Assembly (NCBI GenBank): GCA_937120965.1
Contig: CAKZKA010000185.1
Span: 1-32,434 of the forward strand
Length of the DNA: 32,434 nt
Direction of reading: 5' to 3'
DNA from: an uncultured Chloroflexota bacterium
Lineage (GTDB): Bacteria > Chloroflexota > Chloroflexia > Chloroflexales > Chloroflexaceae
A model generated the notes under the pieces. That model saw nothing but the letters and a program-made list of their open reading frames with translations, was not told where the DNA came from and searched no databases. How positions within the stretch are numbered: position 1 is the stretch's first letter; each line of letters starts with the position of its first letter. Below are positions 15,738 through 24,265 of the stretch, in pieces. Both the position numbers and the translations under genes were made by a program.

Positions 15738-17798
15738 ATGATGCGTATTCGTGGCTGCTGCCCGCACGACTGCGCCGACACCTGCGCCACCATCACCGAG
15801 GTGCAGGAGGGTCAGGCGCTGCGTTTCTACGCCGATCCCGACCATCCGGTGACCCGCGGCTGGTTATGCGCCAAGGTGCGCCCCTACCTCGAGCGGGTCT
15901 ACAGCCCTGACCGGCTGCTCTACCCTTTGCGGCGGGTGGGGCCGAAGGGGGCGGGCCAGTGGGAACGCATCACCTGGGACGAGGCGATTGCCACCATCAC
16001 GGCTCGCTGGCGCGAGATTATCGCCACCTACGGCGCCGCGGCCATTCTGCCCTACTCCTACAGCGGCACCCTGGGCCTGTTGCAGATGGTCATCTGCAAC
16101 CAGCGCCTGTGGAACCGTATGGGCGCCAGCGGATTGGATCGGGCGATCTGTAGCGCGGCGGCACAGGCTGCCGTGGCGGCTACCCTGGGGGCCAGGTATG
16201 GCCCGGATTACGCCGATGTGCTCTACAGTCGCCTGGTAATCCTCTGGGGACATAACCCGGCCAGCACTGCGCCCCATTTCATGCCCTTTCTACGCCAGGC
16301 CCAGAAGCAGGGCGCCTATGTGGTGGTCATTGACCCGCGTCGCACCCTTACCGCTCGCTCGGCTGATGAGCACATTCAGCCGCGACCGGCCACCGATGCG
16401 GCTCTGGCCCTGGGCCTGATGCAGGTGATGTTCAGCGAAGGGCTGCACGACGAGCCCTGGCTGGAAGCGTACAGCCTGGGCTGGCAGGCGCTCCGCGAGC
16501 GGGCCATGCAGTACCCCCCCGAGCGGGCCGCCGCGCTGACCGGCGTCCCCGCCGAGACGATTGTGGCCCTGGCGCGCCGGTATGCTACGACGAAGCCTGC
16601 CCTGCTCAAAACGGCCGATGGCGTGCAACGGCACCAGAACGGCGGGCAGACTTTCCGCGCCCTGTGTTGCCTGCCCGCCGTGGTGGGGCAGTACGGCGTG
16701 CGGGGCGGCGGGCTGGCCTTCTCCACTGGCGGCTATGTCGCCTGGAACGGCGCGGCGGTGGGGCATCACCAGGATTGCCCACCCATGCCGCGCATCGTCA
16801 ATATGAATCGCCTCGGCGCCGCGCTTACCGGCGAGGTGCGCGACCCGCCGATCATGGCCCTCTATGTCTATGGCGCCAACCCGGTGACCTCTGCGCCCAA
16901 CGCCGGCCTGATCGTCCAGGGTCTCTTGCGCGAGGACCTCTTTACGGTGGTCCACGAGCAGTTTCTCACCGACACGGCCCGCTATGCCGACCTGGTGCTG
17001 CCGGCGACGACCCAGCTCGAGCATGTTGACCTGCACACCGCCTACGGGCATCGCTACTTGCAGTACAACCACCCCGCCATTGCGCCCCGCGGCGAGGCCA
17101 GGAGCAACTGGGACGTTATGCGCCTGCTGGCCGCGGGTATGGGCTACACCGAGTCCTGGCTCCACGAGAGCGCCGAGGAAGCCATTCGCGGGGTGATTGA
17201 CGCGACGCGCGCCCGGAACCCGTTCCTTGCCGGGATCACGCTGGAGCGGTTGCAGGCCGAGGGGACGGTGCGCCTGAACCTGGAGGGCGCCGAGGTGCCG
17301 TTCGCCAATGGCGTCTTTCCCACCCCGTCGGGCAAGGTGGAGCTGTACAGCGCAGCGATGGCCGCCCAGGGCCTCGACCCGCTGCCCGACTATGTGGAGC
17401 CGCCGGCCCTGCGCGAGCGGGCCGCGCGCCCCGATGACGAACGCCTGCTGGTCCTGTCGGGCGCGTCGCACCACTTCGTCTCGTCCAGTCTGGCTAACCA
17501 GCCGGGGCTACGGGCAAAGGAAGGCCCGCCGTACATCGAGATCAACCCCGGCGACGCCGCGGCGCGGGGGATCGTCACGGGTGACGAGGTGATGGTGGAA
17601 AATGAGCGGGGCTGGTGTCGCCTGCGCGCCGTTGTAACCGACGATGTGCCTCCCGGCGTTGCCGTGGCTCCCAAGGGCCACTGGGGCAGCCTCTCGCCCG
17701 ACGGGCGCAACATCAACTGGACCACGCCCGACGATCTGGCCGATCTGGCCGGGCAAAGCACCTTTCATACCAACCTGGCGCGGGTGCGGCGGGCGTAA
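15738..17798 (+). CDS. Molybdopterin oxidoreductase, MopB_2-like, with one [4Fe-4S] cluster
   Basis: A 686-residue member of the DMSO reductase superfamily. The N-terminal iron-sulfur site is C8-x3-C12-x3-C16 plus C44, followed by the DHPVTRGWLCAKV motif. The molybdenum-ligand region reads RAICSAAAQAA, making C138 the likely metal ligand. WGHNPASTAPHFM and DPRRTLTARSADEHIQPRP are cofactor-binding motifs. The C-terminal dinucleotide-binding domain (about 565-686) includes SGASHHFVSSSL and GVAVAPKGHWG. No Tat signal is present, so it is cytoplasmic, and no electron-transfer partner is adjacent. It fits the uncharacterised single-subunit group often annotated only as molybdopterin oxidoreductase; the substrate is unknown. 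AGGAG (15727-15731) supports ATG 15738; ATG 15741 is also possible. The TAA stop abuts a 102-bp repeat. Confidence 0.93.
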   Translation: MMRIRGCCPHDCADTCATITEVQEGQALRFYADPDHPVTRGWLCAKVRPYLERVYSPDRLLYPLRRVGPKGAGQWERITWDEAIATITARWREIIATYGAAAILPYSYSGTLGLLQMVICNQRLWNRMGASGLDRAICSAAAQAAVAATLGARYGPDYADVLYSRLVILWGHNPASTAPHFMPFLRQAQKQGAYVVVIDPRRTLTARSADEHIQPRPATDAALALGLMQVMFSEGLHDEPWLEAYSLGWQALRERAMQYPPERAAALTGVPAETIVALARRYATTKPALLKTADGVQRHQNGGQTFRALCCLPAVVGQYGVRGGGLAFSTGGYVAWNGAAVGHHQDCPPMPRIVNMNRLGAALTGEVRDPPIMALYVYGANPVTSAPNAGLIVQGLLREDLFTVVHEQFLTDTARYADLVLPATTQLEHVDLHTAYGHRYLQYNHPAIAPRGEARSNWDVMRLLAAGMGYTESWLHESAEEAIRGVIDATRARNPFLAGITLERLQAEGTVRLNLEGAEVPFANGVFPTPSGKVELYSAAMAAQGLDPLPDYVEPPALRERAARPDDERLLVLSGASHHFVSSSLANQPGLRAKEGPPYIEINPGDAAARGIVTGDEVMVENERGWCRLRAVVTDDVPPGVAVAPKGHWGSLSPDGRNINWTTPDDLADLAGQSTFHTNLARVRRA

Positions 17799-17900
17799 TA
17801 CCATTTCAGATTGTAGATTTTGGATTGCAGATTGTCGCGCAAGGCGTCCAGGTGCGCGTTGACGCAACGCTGCTTGCGGAGCGTTCAAGTGAAATTGGTA
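17799..17900 (+). mobile_element. 102-bp MITE-like element, copy 2
   Basis: It runs from TACCATTTCAGATTG to GAAATTGGTA and is exactly 102 bp, like the other two copies. TAA lies on both sides (17796-17798, the oxidoreductase stop codon, and 17901-17903). The first 36 or so bases and last 10 match copy 1 well, while the middle is largely different. The middle still forms a stem (AACGCT with AGCGTT) near where copy 1 has its hairpin. It lies between convergent genes, and the remaining bases to 17978 hold nothing I recognise. Confidence 0.7.
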
Positions 17901-17978
17901 TAATACCACATCTTTGCCCCGCCTCTGGTATGCGGGGCGCAGCCGCGGCGTTATGCGGTCGCAGACAACCGGGCGCGG

Positions 17979-19040
17979 TCAGGGGAGCGGGACGGTCGCC
18001 GCCACGCGGGTGCCCCGCCCGATGGCGCTCTCAATGCCAAACTCGCCGCGGAGCAGCACCTCGATCTGCTGGCGCATACTGGCGATGCCCATATGCCGGC
18101 GGGCGTTCAGGTTGTTGAGCGTCTCGCTGACGTGGAAGCCGCTGCCGTCGTCCTCGACCAGGATCTGCAAGGCGCTTCCCGAGCCATCGAGGAGCACACG
18201 CACCTGATTGGCGTTGGCGTGGCGAGCGACGTTGTTGAGCGCCTCTTGCAAGAAGCGGAAGATCGTTACTTCATACAGGCTGGGCAGCCGCTGCTCCAGT
18301 CCCTGTACCAGCAGGTTAACCTCCAGGCCGCTCTTCTCACCAAACTGCTGGGTGTAGCGGCGCAACGTCGGGATAAGACCGAGGTCGTCGAGGGTCATCG
18401 GGCGCAGGTCGAAGATGAGTTTGCGCGTATCCTGGAGCGTCGTATTGATCGCCGTCTTCAAGCTGTTCAGCTCGGCGCGGGCCTGTTCCAGATCGTGATC
18501 GAGCAGGCGCTGGCAGATCTCGGCCCGCAGGACCAGATTGCTCATCGCCTGGGCCGGGCCGTCGTGCATCTGGAGCGAGATCCGCAGGCGTTCGCTCTCC
18601 TGAGACTGGATGATACTGGCGATCATGCTCTCGGTATCGAGACCATTGTCGGCGGCGTGGGTTACGCCGTGTTTGAGGCTGTCGCGCACCTCTTCGAGCA
18701 GCGCCACGACATCGGCAAGCTGGGTCTGGCGGATGCGCAGAGCTTCGCGGCGCAGTTGCACCTGATCGAGCTGGCCGCGCATAATCTGGAGGCGCATCTG
18801 CATCTCCTGAGCAGCGGCATAGAAGCTCTTGATTTCTTCCTTGCTGTAGCGGTCGAGATTGACCTCCAGATCCCGCACCCGGCTCGAGACCGCCAACTCG
18901 CGCTGACCGAGCTTCTCCACTTCTCCGGTGCTCTGGCGCACAAGGATTTCCACTTCCTGCGCCTCGCGGCGCGTGCGCTCGAGTTCTTCGCGGTAGGCGC
19001 TCACAAACTGGTCAATTTTTTCGGCGATGTCGGCTGTCAC
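17979..19040 (-). CDS. DegS-like soluble sensor histidine kinase
   Basis: A 353-residue cytoplasmic kinase of the NarL/DegS class, which normally phosphorylates a LuxR-type response regulator. The first 135 residues are almost all helical with heptad character (long coiled coil) and have no membrane segment. QSQESERLRISLQMHDGPAQ carries the phosphorylated H159 in the HisKA_3 motif. The ATPase domain has the N-box LQEALNNVARHA, the G-box EDDGSGF and a C-terminal GRGTRVAATVPLP. GTG 19040 is preferred over ATG 19067 because GGAGG stands 5 bases before it, while the ATG has no ribosome-binding site. No response regulator is adjacent, so its partner is unknown. Confidence 0.88.
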   Translation of the reverse strand: MTADIAEKIDQFVSAYREELERTRREAQEVEILVRQSTGEVEKLGQRELAVSSRVRDLEVNLDRYSKEEIKSFYAAAQEMQMRLQIMRGQLDQVQLRREALRIRQTQLADVVALLEEVRDSLKHGVTHAADNGLDTESMIASIIQSQESERLRISLQMHDGPAQAMSNLVLRAEICQRLLDHDLEQARAELNSLKTAINTTLQDTRKLIFDLRPMTLDDLGLIPTLRRYTQQFGEKSGLEVNLLVQGLEQRLPSLYEVTIFRFLQEALNNVARHANANQVRVLLDGSGSALQILVEDDGSGFHVSETLNNLNARRHMGIASMRQQIEVLLRGEFGIESAIGRGTRVAATVPLP

Positions 19041-19129
19041 AGGTTCCTCCAGGGGTTCACGGTTCATCTGGCGCGTGGTTGAGCCGGAGTATGGAGGGCC
19101 GCGCCCTTGCAGTTCTCCGGCAGGCGAGT

Positions 19130-19148
19130 GGGGAAAGCCGGTTTCCCC
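19130..19148. repeat. 19-bp palindrome GGGGAAAGCCGGTTTCCCC
   Basis: A single palindrome with one mismatch, between the 5' end of the kinase gene and the 3' end of the GT2 gene. It ends 20 bases beyond the GT2 stop codon, so it would form a hairpin at that transcript's end. Confidence 0.7.
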
Positions 19149-19168
19149 ATCGATTTGCATCCCCGAGT

Positions 19169-19924
19169 TCAGATCAGGCCAAAGCGGAGCTTCCACACAT
19201 TAATCAGCGCCTCGAACACGATCCGGCGCGACATTTTCGAGCGGCCCACGCGCCGATCGGGAAAGATGATCGGCACTTCGGCTATGCGAAACCCGGCCCG
19301 ATGGGTGCGGTAGGCCATCTCGATTTGAAAGGCGTAGCCATTCGAGCGCACGGCGGCCAGATCGAGCTGTTCGAGCACCCGGCGGCGGTAGCAGCGAAAG
19401 CCGCCGGTGGCGTCGGCGACGGGCAGGGCGAGGATCAGGCCAGCGTAGAGATTGCCGCCGCGGCTGATGATCTGGCGCACCAGGCCCCAATCGGTCGTGC
19501 CGCCGCCGGGCACGTAGCGCGAGCCGATAACCAGGTCGGCCCCGGCTTCGGCGGCGGCGCGGAGATCGGGCAGATAGCGCGGATCGTGGGAGAAGTCGGC
19601 GTCCATCTCGAAAATATACTCGGCCCCTTCGTCCAGGGCGCGCCGAAAGCCGGCGATGTAGGCCGTGCCCAGGCCCAGTTTGCCCGGCCGCGCCAGCAAG
19701 CCCACCCGTGGTTCGGCGCGGGCCAGTTCGGCCACCAGTGCCCCGGTGCCGTCGGGCGAGGCATCATCCACCACCAGTACCCGGCAGCGGGGATCGGCCA
19801 GCAGGAGCTGGATCAGCTGCGTGATGTTCTCCGCCTCGTTGTAGGTCGGCACAACCACCGTGCAATCGGCGACGACGGAGGCCGGGCGAGGGGAGAGTTG
19901 TGGACCGGCTGGTACTGCAAGCAT
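19169..19924 (-). CDS. GT2 glycosyltransferase, polyprenol-phosphate mannose synthase-like
   Basis: A 251-residue family 2 glycosyltransferase of the Dpm1 type, which moves mannose from GDP-mannose to a polyprenol phosphate on the cytoplasmic face. VVVPTYNEAENI, VVDDASPDGT, GLGTAYIAGFRRAL, the metal-binding DADFSHDP (DAD at 108-110) and GSRYVPGGG are present in family order. So are ISRGGNLYAG, DATGGFRCYRR, IEMAYR and the closing RRVGRSKMS. No C-terminal membrane domain is present, so it is the soluble catalytic form. ATG 19924 has GAGG at a long spacing. It is divergent from two large membrane proteins that could use its lipid-linked product. Confidence 0.9.
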   Translation of the reverse strand: MLAVPAGPQLSPRPASVVADCTVVVPTYNEAENITQLIQLLLADPRCRVLVVDDASPDGTGALVAELARAEPRVGLLARPGKLGLGTAYIAGFRRALDEGAEYIFEMDADFSHDPRYLPDLRAAAEAGADLVIGSRYVPGGGTTDWGLVRQIISRGGNLYAGLILALPVADATGGFRCYRRRVLEQLDLAAVRSNGYAFQIEMAYRTHRAGFRIAEVPIIFPDRRVGRSKMSRRIVFEALINVWKLRFGLI

Positions 19925-20056
19925 AGTGGCTGGGGCCTCGCTTCCGAAAACAGCGGTGACGGTGACCGGGTGAGGCGCGCCCGGCGCGCCCGTAATGACC
20001 GGATGCTATTATACCCTTGCGCGCGTACCAGATGGTATGGAAACGAACGGAAACCT

Positions 20057-21613
20057 ATGGAAACCAACGCAGCCGCAGATGTCACACCTTCGCGAGCGAT
20101 GCCCCGCGCCCTGCCGGCTCTGCGCCTCGACCACCTGTGGGTGCTGCTGGCTCTGAGCGTCATTGCGGCCTGCATCAGCCTGGTGCCGACCTCGCCCAAC
20201 GATTTCTGGTGGCACCTCAAGGCTGGCGAGCTGATCGCGACGAGCGGGTTGCCCACTACCAATCTGTTCGCCTGGACGCTGCCGGTCGATCACCCCTATG
20301 TCTATCAGAGCTGGTTGGGCGAGTGGTTATTCTACCAATTGTACCGCCTGGGTGGCTTTCCGCTGGTGGTATTCGCGCGCAACCTGCTGGGCGCGGCGGT
20401 CTTTGCCCTGGTTGCGGTCGAGGCGCAACGGCGCAGCGGGTCGTGGCGACTGGCGGCGCTGGCCGCTTTTGCTGCGGCGGCAATGGCGATTAACAATGTG
20501 CTGCTACGCACCCAGATCTGGTCCTGGCTGCCCTTTATGGCGGTGTTCATGCTCGTGAGCCGCTATGTTGAAGGGCGCCTGGCCCCGCGCTGGCTGGTGG
20601 CGCTACCGCTGATTATGGCGGTGTGGGTGAATCTGCACGGGGCCTTTGTGCTGGGCCTGCTGGTAACGGCCACCTTCGTTGTCGGGGAGAGTCTGCGGCG
20701 GGCGCTGCGGCAGCCGCGCGCGCTGCCGTGGTCGCGCCTGCGCGCGCTTGGGGTGGCGGCGGTGGCGATGCTGGCGGCGACCATGCTCAACCCGCTCGGG
20801 CCGGGGGTGTTTGGCTATGTGCGCGATATGCTCGGCAACGCTCCCAGTCAGCAATTGATCGGCGAGTGGCAATCGCCGGCGCCCCGCAGTGTGGCCGGGG
20901 CAGCCTTCTACCTGGGTGTGCTGGGCGTCATCGCCGCGTTCGCGTTTGCCCGCCGTCGGCCGACCATCACCGAGGTGCTGCTGGTCTGTGGCCTGGGGTG
21001 GCAGGCCTTCGTGGGGATGCGCTACGTGATCTGGTGGGGGATGGTGGCGATGCCGATCGCCGTTCAGGCCCTGGCGGCGCCGCGCCCGAGCCTGGGGGCG
21101 CCGCGGCGCTCGCCGCGGGAGCGGGGCGCGGGTGGCCTAGCCAATCTTGCCGTGGCGCTCGGGTTGCTGGCGCTGGTCGCGGCGCTGCAACCCTGGAGCA
21201 AGCCCTTGCTCAATCTGCCGCAGGCCTATCGCGATCTGTTTGTGGATCTGCCTGGCGCGCCGTTGCTGTTCACCACCGAGACGCCGGTGGCTGCCGTGGA
21301 GCACCTGCTGGCGACACCCTGCCGGGGCCGGATCTTCAATGAGATGGGCTATGGCTCATACATGGCCTGGGCGCTCTACCCTGCGGCGCAGCATTTTATC
21401 GATCCGCGGGTGGAGTTGTTTCCGCTGGAGTTGTGGCAGGAGTATCGCGCGGTGAGCGAGGGACGGGATGTGCCCGGCTTTTTCGACCGGCACGACATAG
21501 CCTGCGCGGTCATTGACAGGGAGTTGCAGCCCGAACTGGCCCGGGCGCTGCCGGCCCTGCCCGGCTGGCAGCGCACCTTTGGCGATGGGCGCACCGAGGT
21601 GTGGCGCAGATGA
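20057..21613 (+). CDS. Multi-span membrane protein, GT-C-like, paralog 1
   Basis: A 518-residue protein with about ten to eleven predicted membrane helices and a soluble C-terminal tail (about 390-518). The first extracytoplasmic loop holds PTSPNDFWWHLKAGELI, then YQSWLGEWLFYQLYRLGG. GT-C transferases place their acidic catalytic residue in this loop, so a role as a polyprenol-sugar-dependent glycosyltransferase is plausible but unproven. The tail contains GYGSYMAWALYP and IDPRVELFPLELWQEY. The next gene encodes a paralog with the same motifs. ATG 20057 matches the short N-terminus of its paralog; the frame is open further upstream but overlaps the divergent GT2 gene. No strong ribosome-binding site is seen. 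Confidence 0.85.
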   Translation: METNAAADVTPSRAMPRALPALRLDHLWVLLALSVIAACISLVPTSPNDFWWHLKAGELIATSGLPTTNLFAWTLPVDHPYVYQSWLGEWLFYQLYRLGGFPLVVFARNLLGAAVFALVAVEAQRRSGSWRLAALAAFAAAAMAINNVLLRTQIWSWLPFMAVFMLVSRYVEGRLAPRWLVALPLIMAVWVNLHGAFVLGLLVTATFVVGESLRRALRQPRALPWSRLRALGVAAVAMLAATMLNPLGPGVFGYVRDMLGNAPSQQLIGEWQSPAPRSVAGAAFYLGVLGVIAAFAFARRRPTITEVLLVCGLGWQAFVGMRYVIWWGMVAMPIAVQALAAPRPSLGAPRRSPRERGAGGLANLAVALGLLALVAALQPWSKPLLNLPQAYRDLFVDLPGAPLLFTTETPVAAVEHLLATPCRGRIFNEMGYGSYMAWALYPAAQHFIDPRVELFPLELWQEYRAVSEGRDVPGFFDRHDIACAVIDRELQPELARALPALPGWQRTFGDGRTEVWRR

Positions 21614-23211
21614 AGGTAGCAGCCCGACAGGGTGGGAGGACGGCGCTGGCGGGGTTGAGCCTCGACCAGGTGTGGTTGTTCGCGGCGGTGGCCTTTATCG
21701 CGCTGCGGGCCTTACTGACGCCCATTCCACCCCACGACTTCTGGTGGCACATGGCCACAGGCCGGCTGATCGTCGCCAGTGGGCAGATCCCCGCCGTTGA
21801 TAGCTTCTCGTACACCCGCGCGGGCGAGCCGTTCTACAACCAGAGCTGGCTGGCCCAGGTGCTGCTCTACGTGCTCTACCAGGCCGGTGGGACGCCGCTG
21901 ATCATCGTGGCGCAGGCGCTGGTGCTGGCGGGGGCCTACGGGCTGCTGCTGCGCCTGTGTGTGCAACGCAGCGGGTCGGCGCGCCTGAGCGCGGGCTTTC
22001 TGCTGCTGGCCACCATGCCGGCCTCGTTCGATAACTGGATCGTGCGCCCGCAGACCTATGCCCTGCCGCTGTTCATCGCCTCGCTCTACGTGCTGAGCGC
22101 CTGGCGTTTGCCCGCCCTGCGCGGCGCCCGGTTCGCGCCGGGGCGTTTTTACTGGCCGCTGTTGCTGTTGCCGCTTTCTGGCGTGGTATGGGTGAACCTG
22201 CACGGCTCGTTCGTTCTCGGCGGGGCGCTGATCGCCCTGGTGTTTGTGGGTGAAGCGGCGCGTCGCCGGGCCGAGGAGTGGGCTGAAGCGCGGGCCTGGG
22301 CCAGCCGGCCGGTCGGTCGGGCCGAGGATGTGCTGACCCGGCCTGTGCCGCCTGCGCGCCCGCCGCTCTGGCACCTGGCCCTGGCCGGCGCGCTCACGGG
22401 CGTGAGCTGGCTGCTCAACCCCGGCGGTGTGCAGGTACTCGGCTACGTGCGCAACCTCCTGGGCAGTTCCCAGGTCACCAGCCTGGTCACCGAATGGGCC
22501 CCGCCGACCATCCGCGACCCGAACGGGGCAATCTTTTTTCTCTTTCTCATAGCCGGGATCGTGATCCTGGCCTATGCCCGCCGCTCACCCGACCTGGTGG
22601 ACATGGTGACAGCCGGGGCCTTCCTCTGGCTGGCCCTCGGCGCGGTGCGAAACAACATCTGGTTCACCGCGGCGGCCACGCCGCTGCTGGTGGTCCAACT
22701 AACTGTCTGGCGCGCCGAAGGCGCCCCGGCGCGGCGCGCCTACCAGGGGCTGCCGGCGCTGAACGCGGTCCTGGCAGGCGTCATCGCCCTGCTGCTGGTG
22801 CTGTCCCTGCCGTGGGTCAAGCCGGCCCTGGGGCTGCCGCCCCAGCTCGGCGCCCTGGTGGACCCCCAGACGCCCGTGGCGGCAGTGGAACGCCTGCGCC
22901 TCGATCCGCAGCGCCCGGCGCGCCTGTTCCACGCTATGAGCTACGGCAGTTACCTGATCTGGGCGGCGCCTGAGCAACCCGTGTGGGCCGACCCGCGGAT
23001 CGAGCTGTACCCGCTGGAGCAGTGGCGCGACTATCAACTGCTCAACAGCGCTCTGGAGGTCGAACGGCTGCTGGCCGCCTACGAGGTAGACGGGCTGCTC
23101 TTGAGCAACACCGAGCAGGAGCCGCTGGTCGCCTGGGCGCGAGCGCGCCCCCAGGAGTGGCACCTGCGCTTCGCCGACGAGGAGACGAGTTATTTCGCGC
23201 GCCGCCGATAG
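21610..23211 (+). CDS. Multi-span membrane protein, GT-C-like, paralog 2
   Basis: A 533-residue paralog of the preceding protein. It shares PIPPHDFWWHMATGRLI, YNQSWLAQVLLYVLYQAGG, a VWVNLHGSFVLGG motif matching VWVNLHGAFVLGL in paralog 1, LNPGGVQVLGYVRNLLG matching LNPLGPGVFGYVRDMLG, and a tail with SYGSYLIWA and DPRIELYPLEQWRDY. The ATG overlaps the previous stop in ATGA (21610-21613), so the two are translationally coupled and probably form a pair. In both proteins the acidic residue of the first loop precedes FWWH, but the residue before it differs (N or H). A short insertion of about 20 residues with charged character (EWAEARAWASRPVG) distinguishes this copy. Confidence 0.86.
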   Translation: MKVAARQGGRTALAGLSLDQVWLFAAVAFIALRALLTPIPPHDFWWHMATGRLIVASGQIPAVDSFSYTRAGEPFYNQSWLAQVLLYVLYQAGGTPLIIVAQALVLAGAYGLLLRLCVQRSGSARLSAGFLLLATMPASFDNWIVRPQTYALPLFIASLYVLSAWRLPALRGARFAPGRFYWPLLLLPLSGVVWVNLHGSFVLGGALIALVFVGEAARRRAEEWAEARAWASRPVGRAEDVLTRPVPPARPPLWHLALAGALTGVSWLLNPGGVQVLGYVRNLLGSSQVTSLVTEWAPPTIRDPNGAIFFLFLIAGIVILAYARRSPDLVDMVTAGAFLWLALGAVRNNIWFTAAATPLLVVQLTVWRAEGAPARRAYQGLPALNAVLAGVIALLLVLSLPWVKPALGLPPQLGALVDPQTPVAAVERLRLDPQRPARLFHAMSYGSYLIWAAPEQPVWADPRIELYPLEQWRDYQLLNSALEVERLLAAYEVDGLLLSNTEQEPLVAWARARPQEWHLRFADEETSYFARRR

Positions 23212-23220
23212 CCGATGACC

Positions 23221-23461
23221 CTGAGGTGAACATACGGGGAAACCAGGTTTCCCCACCTGCGGTGAGCCTGTCGAACCGCACCCCTGCCTGTGGGGGCGCC
23301 AGCCGCTCCCAACAGGGGGTGGGCCATGGGGAAACCGGGTTTCCCCACCCCCCTGCCTGTGGGGGCGCCAGCCGCTCCCAACAGGGGTTGGGCCATCGGG
23401 AAACCGGGTTTCCCCACCCCTCTCCCTGAGAGGAGGGTTCGGGAGGGCTACGCCCTCCCAG
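23221..23461. repeat. Composite repeat, copy D, with tandem palindrome units
   Basis: It starts CTGAGGTGAACATA, 9 bases after the paralog 2 stop. Palindromes lie at 23236-23254 (centre A), 23328-23346 and 23397-23415. The last two belong to a tandem unit of 69 bp (GGGGGCGCCAGCCGCTCCCA plus palindrome) that occurs once in copy C. It ends in a GGGAGGGCTACGCCCTCCC hairpin and lacks the TATTTTCATT end of the other copies. It lies between convergent genes. Confidence 0.75.
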
Positions 23462-23484
23462 AAAACACCCCATCCTGTCTGCTC

Positions 23485-23509
23485 ATGGCTACGGCTTCGC
23501 CGTAGCCAT
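23485..23509 (-). terminator. Hairpin overlapping the 3' end of the coiled-coil gene
   Basis: ATGGCTACGG (23485-23494) pairs perfectly with CCGTAGCCAT (23500-23509) over a five-base loop. The stop codon (23489-23491) lies within the stem, so the last codons of the gene are part of the hairpin. No T-tract follows. Confidence 0.5.
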
Positions 23510-24226
23510 AGCCGTATCCAGCACGCGCCTGAAGGTGTCCATATCACTCTTGAGGTCGCTCAGGCGCTGGGCGATCTCGTCGCTGGCGGGGCTGGCGCTG
23601 ACCACATCGGCGGCGCGCAGGCGCACCGTTTCAGCCAGAACGTTGTCGAGACTGGCCTGGATGTTCTCGAGCTGGGCCTTGATGCGCTCGATGTAGGTCG
23701 TGAGGTCAGCGGCGTTGCGCTGCTTTTCCAGCAGCGTTGCGCGGGTTGCTTCGAGTTGCTGGCGGGTGTAGGGATCGGCCGTGCTGGAGATCTGCCAGTT
23801 GAGTTTCGTGATGCGATCCTCCAGCGCCTGGGGGTTGCTCTGAGCCAGGTAGGCTTCGATTGTCTGGCCGCGCTCGGCCAGGGCGTAGGCCTGCTCGGCC
23901 AGTTCGCGGGTCTGGTCGGTTACGCGGGTGAGCAGGCCGGCCAGGGGCGGGCCGCTCCCGACCACGGTGCGCTCGATTTCGCGTTGCGCGCGTTCGATGG
24001 CGTTGAGTTGAGCGCGGAAGGTTGCGCTGCTCAGGCGTGGCCGCGCGGGTCGCTGGCTGGCGGCGATCACCACCGGGCTGCGCCCGCCAATCAAGACCAT
24101 GGCGCCGTAGGCCAGCAGGCCCAGGGGCAGGAGCCACCAGTAGAGCAGCAGGCCGCTCACAAGAGCGGTGAACAGCACCGTCAGCGCAAGGGGTTGTCGG
24201 GCAGCATAGGCGTAGGCCTGGCGCAT
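23489..24226 (-). CDS. Coiled-coil membrane protein downstream of a solute-binding protein
   Basis: A 245-residue protein with two closely spaced membrane helices near the N-terminus (about 10-30 and 33-55: VLFTALVSGLLLYWWLLPLGLLAYGAMVL in sequence). About 180 mainly helical cytoplasmic residues follow, with heptad patterns (IERAQREIERTVV, RVTDQTRELAEQAYALAERG, YIERIKAQLENIQASLDNVLAETVRLR). Start ATG 24226 is firmly set by AGGAGG 6 bases upstream. It lies 39 bases after the solute-binding protein gene on the same strand, so the two are likely co-transcribed. The helical part recalls scaffold proteins near TelA/XpaC-type genes, but I cannot assign a family. The 3' end merges into a hairpin. 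Confidence 0.82.
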   Translation of the reverse strand: MRQAYAYAARQPLALTVLFTALVSGLLLYWWLLPLGLLAYGAMVLIGGRSPVVIAASQRPARPRLSSATFRAQLNAIERAQREIERTVVGSGPPLAGLLTRVTDQTRELAEQAYALAERGQTIEAYLAQSNPQALEDRITKLNWQISSTADPYTRQQLEATRATLLEKQRNAADLTTYIERIKAQLENIQASLDNVLAETVRLRAADVVSASPASDEIAQRLSDLKSDMDTFRRVLDTAMATAKP

Positions 24227-24265
24227 ATTGCTCCTCCTGGAGTTGAACACCTCGGTTCGTTCGGG

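Noticed and set aside
16290-17474. A 394-codon ORF antisense to the molybdopterin oxidoreductase
   Set aside because: It has no recognisable domain; the sense strand carries all catalytic motifs of the oxidoreductase.
18093-19082. A 329-codon plus-strand ORF opposite the histidine kinase
   Set aside because: The kinase H, N and G boxes are intact on the minus strand; this frame has no motif and no start signal.
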